A program made the position numbers and the translations under genes. Below, piece by piece: positions 24,340 through 27,241 of a stretch of DNA of 27,241 nt (position 1 is the first letter of the stretch; the number at the start of each line of letters is the position of its first letter). The stretch is from NCBI GenBank assembly GCA_002309955.1, contig DBXQ01000007.1:2256-29496 (forward strand), given 5' to 3'. This stretch comes from Bacteroidales bacterium UBA1208 (lineage in GTDB: Bacteria; Bacteroidota; Bacteroidia; Bacteroidales; P3). The notes under the pieces are model-generated. The model had not been told where the DNA came from. It ran no database searches and saw nothing but the letters and a program-made list of their open reading frames with translations.

Positions 24340-25059
24340 TCAATAAGCCCGTTCCATTTTGGTATATGTGCCTTTGCCGTGGCATGATGGACAGCGTTTG
24401 TGTACATGATTCATAGGAACGTATTGGCCACATGCGTTACAATACTTCTTATTGCCAGTATAGTCCACAATGCTATTGTCGCAGTCAACCACAGTACCTT
24501 TGCCATGACAATAAGTGCAGATGTATGTCTTTTCCACATATCGTGGTTGGGTTTCGCTTTGTCCTGTTGGCTGGCTTGGCTGTGTTTGGATTGATGGCTG
24601 CAGCATAAATGGAGTTTGTGCGGGGGGATATTCATTGGATATATTCCCGCTGCCACTTCTATTTTTACGTATCAATGAGCTTGTGGTCACTCCTGTTGGC
24701 GGAGAGGTTCGATTGTAGACATAAATGTCGCCATTATTTAGTACCACATTCAGTACACTCTTGTCTGCATTGAATTTGAATGTCGTGGAATTACCCCAAT
24801 AACTAGAACCTTGGTAGATGGTATACTGGGCGTTGCTATAACTATTGTTTTTCTTCAATGTGCCATTCCCAATGCTAAGACCTTTATTGTTGGATTCAAA
24901 GCACAGGTTTCCACTGAAAGTAATGAATTGCCCACCAGATACATTTCTGTTTGCAGAGCCATTTTGTTGGATACGTGTTAGTTTATAGTATCGCACATCT
25001 TGGGCATAGCAGACATGGATGCTCAATAGTAAGAAGAGAAAGAAAAACCTTTTAGTCAT
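24340..25059 (-). CDS. Secreted protein with DnaJ-like cysteine cluster, function unknown
   Basis: I do not know a function. With the chosen start (MTKRFFFLFLLLSIHVCYAQ) the product has 239 residues and a signal peptide. A middle region rich in Asn, Ser and Gly follows (about 20-130, including NVVLNNGDIYVYNRTSPPTGVT in two parts), then a Pro/Gln-rich linker. The C-terminal cysteine module has CTYCHGKG at 181-188, CNACG at 207-211 and CPSCHGKG at 223-230. The CxxCxGxG units are those of DnaJ zinc fingers, which are normally cytoplasmic. The longest frame begins at 25113, but ATG 25059 fits the signal peptide and gives an 8-base overlap with the preceding gene's stop. It is the last gene of a three-gene operon. 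Confidence 0.8.
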   Translation of the reverse strand: MTKRFFFLFLLLSIHVCYAQDVRYYKLTRIQQNGSANRNVSGGQFITFSGNLCFESNNKGLSIGNGTLKKNNSYSNAQYTIYQGSSYWGNSTTFKFNADKSVLNVVLNNGDIYVYNRTSPPTGVTTSSLIRKNRSGSGNISNEYPPAQTPFMLQPSIQTQPSQPTGQSETQPRYVEKTYICTYCHGKGTVVDCDNSIVDYTGNKKYCNACGQYVPMNHVHKRCPSCHGKGTYTKMERAY

Positions 25060-25567
25060 TAAGGAAATCATATTTATTTGACTGTGGTTCAGGTTTAAAT
25101 ATTTCAGGGTCAACTCTCACACAGGTACTTGTATGGTTTGCTTGTCCACCACCCCAACCATCGACTAATCTGCCATAGTCGTCTTCTGCCCATATAATCA
25201 TGGTACTTAAATCCTTACTAACGGCCAAAAATTTGTCCCAGTTACCACTCCCTGTGCGATTTTGTTTGTAGACCCATCTTGATGATGTGGATTTCTCTTC
25301 GTCTAAATAGAATGTTCCACGATTTTTTGGTGCATCGTCAGCCCAAGTAGGAGACTCCCGAAATCCCGCCTTAACTTTTGAAGTACTGTAGCCTTCTCCA
25401 ACGCCACCAGTTCCAACTGATGTCGTTTTACCATTAAATTCTACCAGAATATACCATCGACTTTTATATTGATAAATAATTGTTCCAGCACTATACGCCT
25501 GAGCGTTGGCTGAATAACATTGACTTAGTGCCAAATAACAGATAATGATTGATAATAGTTTCTTCAT
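25052..25567 (-). CDS. Secreted protein of unknown family
   Basis: I do not recognise this 171-residue protein. It begins with a signal peptide (MKKLLSIIICYLALSQCYSANAQ, cleavage likely after the AQ). The remainder is a soluble, Gly- and Trp-containing domain with stretches such as GTIIYQYKSRWYILVEFNG and DLSTMIIWAEDDYGRLVDGW, plausible as a beta-rich repeat fold. It ends YDFLND, and its last codons overlap the start of the cysteine-cluster gene, so the two are translationally coupled and probably act together outside the inner membrane. The small membrane-protein gene ends 20 bases upstream. Confidence 0.75.
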   Translation of the reverse strand: MKKLLSIIICYLALSQCYSANAQAYSAGTIIYQYKSRWYILVEFNGKTTSVGTGGVGEGYSTSKVKAGFRESPTWADDAPKNRGTFYLDEEKSTSSRWVYKQNRTGSGNWDKFLAVSKDLSTMIIWAEDDYGRLVDGWGGGQANHTSTCVRVDPEIFKPEPQSNKYDFLND

Positions 25568-25587
25568 GAGTTCTATATGTATTATTG

Positions 25588-26016
25588 TTAATAAATGTCT
25601 TTTCTAATAGTATAGACAAGGTGAGCAACTTCTTTCTTGTCTTTGCTTATAATGTTTTCATAATATGGACGCTCGTTACATAACCATTCGCCAAGATACC
25701 AGTCTTCGTCCTGTTTTCCCTGTTTGTCAAGATAAGGCATCAATAGCATGATGTCAGCATATGCATCTTTCACAGCTTCTTCAAATTCCGATTCGGAAAT
25801 GTTACTGTCTTTAAAGTGTTTCTTGTAGATGAGTTCCTTCTTTGCTCGTTCCATACTAATTCCAATATTGTTCCTTATTTTTTGGACAGTGGGCTTGAGG
25901 TCGTTTTTCGTTATCAACATAGTGATTACTGTTGCAACCATGGATATAGTTGCAACCAATAAGCCTAACACATTGACCACGGTGTCGATAATTGCACTTG
26001 AACTTAGTATAGTCAT
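25588..26016 (-). CDS. Small membrane-anchored protein of unknown function
   Basis: The 142-residue product has one strong hydrophobic segment near the N terminus (about residues 9-35, VVNVLGLLVATISMVATVITML). A charged cytoplasmic-type domain follows, rich in Lys and Glu (SMERAKKELIYKKHFKDS, FEEAVKDAYADIMLLMPYLD). I do not recognise a family. ATG 26016 stands 15 bases after a -7 box (26031-26038), so this is the first gene of the operon with the two secreted proteins. A single membrane anchor ahead of two exported proteins suggests a signalling or assembly role, which is inference only. Confidence 0.72.
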   Translation of the reverse strand: MTILSSSAIIDTVVNVLGLLVATISMVATVITMLITKNDLKPTVQKIRNNIGISMERAKKELIYKKHFKDSNISESEFEEAVKDAYADIMLLMPYLDKQGKQDEDWYLGEWLCNERPYYENIISKDKKEVAHLVYTIRKDIY

Positions 26017-26030
26017 AAATCTTTTTTTTG

Positions 26031-26038
26031 CAAAGTTA
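26031..26038 (-). promoter_or_regulatory. Predicted -7 box of the secreted-protein operon
   Basis: The - strand reads TAACTTTG, an exact TAnnTTTG match, 15 bases before the ATG at 26016. The predicted transcript start near 26024 gives a very short leader. The -33 element is not clear; the operator-like array at 26047-26097 occupies that position. Confidence 0.65.
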
Positions 26039-26046
26039 CCACCATT

Positions 26047-26097
26047 TTGTCAATCTTGCCACGACAAATGTTGTCATGTGACAATATCTGTCGTGGC
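26047..26097. promoter_or_regulatory. Cluster of TTGTCA half-sites, candidate operator
   Basis: TTGTCA occurs at 26047-26052 and 26071-26076, its reverse TGACAA at 26079-26084, and related CGACAA and TGTCG at 26062-26067 and 26089-26093. The central pair is an inverted repeat with a 2-base spacer. An outer perfect inverted repeat, GCCACGACA (26058-26066) with TGTCGTGGC (26089-26097), encloses it. The array overlaps the XRE stop codon and lies directly upstream of the operon's -7 box, where a repressor or activator would sit. A terminator for the XRE gene is an alternative, but no T-tract follows. Confidence 0.6.
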
Positions 26098-26301
26098 GTT
26101 GAGCCTTGTTATGTAGGGTCGGAAGAGATCGGTGTGGAGGGCCTTGCTGATGTTGAAGAGCAACTGGCTGTCGAGGGAGGGCTTGTTGAAGATGCGTTGC
26201 ACCGTGCGTGGTGTGACGTTAATTTGCCTGGCAAGCCACTCGTTGGTGTGGCCTTGGTGGCGCAGTTCGTCGCGGATTAGGTGGCCTATGTGTATCTGCA
26301 T
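26074..26301 (-). CDS. Small XRE-type helix-turn-helix regulator
   Basis: The 75-residue product is little more than one helix-turn-helix: MQIHIGHLIRDELRHQGHTN, then EWLARQINVTPRTVQRIFNKPSLDSQLLFNISKALHTDLF. This pattern is familiar from small Cro/C1-type (XRE) regulators of Bacteroidota that begin with a HIG-LI motif. Recognition helix is about residues 30-40. It lies between the structured RNA at 26362-26580 and the secreted-protein operon, all on the - strand. The TTGTCA array at its 3' end is a natural candidate for its own binding site. No -7 box is seen directly in front of it, so it may be transcribed by read-through of the RNA's terminator. Confidence 0.85.
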   Translation of the reverse strand: MQIHIGHLIRDELRHQGHTNEWLARQINVTPRTVQRIFNKPSLDSQLLFNISKALHTDLFRPYITRLNATTDIVT

Positions 26302-26361
26302 AGTGGTTGCTGTTTGGGCGATGTGCTACCGATTCCTTGAATACATTCCGACGACTACAGA

Positions 26362-26580
26362 CAAAAAAGAAGGCGAGCAATCTCGTCTCCTAACTGCGGT
26401 CGTGGAATTACCTCTACAAGGAAAGACTAAAATACTCGCCTGTTGGCAAGCATTTCTATCTGTCACCCTTGTAGCCTTGTATGAAATTTTCCACGTTTCA
26501 GTTAGGTCGGAACAAATAGCAAACGCTATGAGTTAATATGTTGTTTATTTTTGTTCTATATCATGTGTGATTTGTTTTTG
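26362..26580 (-). ncRNA. Candidate rod-like structured RNA
   Basis: The region folds as one long rod. Pairs from outside inward (plus coordinates): CCTAACTG 26389-26396 with 26499-26506; CGTGGAA 26401-26407 with 26489-26495; CTACAAGG 26414-26421 with 26467-26474; AGA 26424-26426 with 26459-26461; AAAT 26430-26433 with 26452-26455; CT 26435-26436 with 26449-26450; GCC 26438-26440 with 26445-26447, capped by a 4-base loop. A further pair, 26346-26352 with 26506-26512, can extend or compete with the base. On the - strand an ATAGC-GTTT-GCTAT hairpin (26516-26529) precedes the rod, a -7 box lies at 26587-26594 and a terminator follows. This gives an RNA of about 215 bases, or a leader of the XRE gene. 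No known family is assigned. Confidence 0.65.
26363..26390 (-). terminator. Terminator of the candidate structured RNA
   Basis: On the - strand, CGAG-ATTG-CTCG (26374-26385), extended by GG/CC across a 3-base bulge, is followed by TTC and six T residues (26363-26368). GGCGAG (26372-26377) could instead pair with CTCGCC at 26435-26440 in the apex of the rod, so terminator and rod apex are potentially exclusive. This is the layout of an attenuator ahead of the XRE gene, whose ATG is 62 bases further on. Confidence 0.6.
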
Positions 26581-26586
26581 ACGTTG

Positions 26587-26594
26587 CAAAGTTA
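26587..26594 (-). promoter_or_regulatory. Predicted -7 box for the structured RNA
   Basis: The - strand reads TAACTTTG, an exact TAnnTTTG match and identical to the box of the secreted-protein operon at 26031-26038. The -33 region offers only TTTC at roughly the right distance. The predicted transcript start is near 26580. Confidence 0.55.
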
Positions 26595-27051
26595 CAGAAA
26601 TTATTTGATACGGAAAGATTTTATTTGTGTTTCTGAGAGTAAGTCTGTCGGTGCTACTTATTTGGGACATTTGGTAATGAAAGATTAGCTTTTGGGAATG
26701 TCCATAATGGTTTGAGCAGGATTGGGAAGGATTGTGTAAGATACAAAATATTTGGATGTATTTTTGCAGCCAGAAAAGAATGGGGAATATGAGGGTATGT
26801 CGTTAGGTTGCTGTCGATAGGAGAGGTCTTTGAATTACTGTGTTTTGGTAGGCTTAGCAGGACGTTATGGCTGGTGGGCTATAGACAATCGCTATTTATT
26901 CAAATAAATCGTAGCAAAGCATTGTTAATTAAAGATGTTTTTCTTTTTGTAAACATGAATTATCGTCAATGAATTGTTACATGATAAATCATGTTTCGGC
27001 GAGCCGCTGAAGGTAGTAAATAGCATTGTGACTATCGTTTTAAGAAGTCTG
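26595..27051. other. Gene-free region between the RNA promoter and merR-type gene
   Basis: About 455 bases with no supportable gene on either strand. It contains an orphan + strand TATTTTTG (-7-like) at 26759-26766 without a gene behind it, and two palindromic elements: ATTTATT/AATAAAT with a 2-base spacer (26894-26909), extended by GCT/AGC, and ACATGAT/ATCATGT with a 2-base spacer (26979-26994). Both are on the downstream side of the merR-type gene, so they are not its promoter. Confidence 0.55.
26979..26994. repeat. 16-bp near-perfect palindrome
   Basis: ACATGAT (26979-26985) and ATCATGT (26988-26994) are separated by AA. It lies 58 bases past the merR-type stop codon, on its downstream side. 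It might be an operator for a dimeric regulator. No T-tract suggests a terminator. Confidence 0.45.
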
Positions 27052-27241
27052 CTATAGGTATTCTTTGAGGTTGACGAGGAACTGGCGGGCTTCGGTGAGG
27101 GTTTTGACGAGTTGTTTGTCGCGGTCGAGGTCGTCGGAGAGACGGAGGCGTTCGCGTGCGCCTTCGAGAGTATAGCCGGATTCGCGTGTGAGGTGGTAGA
27201 TTTGGCGGAGGAGGTCGATGTCGTCGTCGGTGTAGTAGCGG
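27052..27241 (-). CDS. MerR family transcriptional regulator, N-terminal part outside window
   Basis: The last 62 codons of a reverse-strand gene run off the window edge. The residues RYYTDDDIDLLRQIYHLTRE, followed by SGYTLEGARERLR and a charged helical tail ending VNLKEYL, match the second half of a MerR-type winged helix-turn-helix and its coiled tail as found in short Bacteroidota regulators (RYYT, then a GYT-EGA helix). The stop is the TAG at 27052-27054. The frame was read directly from the sequence; it is too short to appear among long open frames. Its targets and full length are unknown. Confidence 0.82.
   Translation of the reverse strand, partial: RYYTDDDIDLLRQIYHLTRESGYTLEGARERLRLSDDLDRDKQLVKTLTEARQFLVNLKEYL

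Noticed and set aside
26132..26536. + strand open frame of 134 codons across the XRE gene and the structured RNA
   Set aside because: It runs antisense through the XRE gene and through both arms of the rod-like RNA; the structure and the - strand signals explain the sequence better than a protein.

Overview
The window reads as a chromosomal segment of a member of the Bacteroidales (phylum Bacteroidota). Four things point there: the protein families (a DUF3467 gene behind rpoC, Bacteroidota-style RpoB/RpoC, small XRE and MerR regulators typical of the phylum), the absence of Shine-Dalgarno sequences in front of highly expressed genes, and repeated perfect matches to the Bacteroidota -7 promoter box TAnnTTTG. 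The genus cannot be named from the sequence alone.

Region 1 (1-11066, + strand) is the ribosomal protein/RNA polymerase cluster rplK(partial)-rplA-rplJ-rplL-rpoB-rpoC-DUF3467, closed by a strong intrinsic terminator. A two-stem RNA in front of rplA copies the key elements of the L1 site of 23S rRNA, so it is a probable autogenous control site. A long GC-rich hairpin sits between rplL and rpoB, and rpoB appears to start with TTG.

Region 2 (11067-13135) holds about 860 bases without a gene, including repeat structures, then an AraC-type regulator. Its promoter has a 12-T run in the spacer.

Region 3 (13136-19093, - strand) is aspC (PLP aminotransferase), sbcD and sbcC (Mre11/Rad50-like nuclease). 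aspC and recA diverge from a short promoter region.

Region 4 (19229-23807, + strand) is a tightly packed set: recA, a small predicted outer-membrane protein, a bifunctional-type RelA/SpoT enzyme, and a MazG-like pyrophosphohydrolase. It groups DNA repair, the stringent response and nucleotide-pool sanitation. The mazG reading frame carries an in-frame insertion made of 7-bp repeats, and its second catalytic half looks degenerate.

Region 5 (23808-27241, mostly - strand) is accessory in character. In transcription order it holds a MerR regulator (partial), a gene-free stretch with palindromes, a rod-like structured RNA with its own -7 box and terminator, an XRE regulator, an array of TTGTCA-type half-sites ahead of a promoter, and a three-gene operon. 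That operon encodes a small membrane protein, a secreted protein of unknown family, and a secreted protein with a DnaJ-like cysteine cluster. This RNA/XRE/operator/secreted-protein assembly is the best candidate here for an undescribed system.
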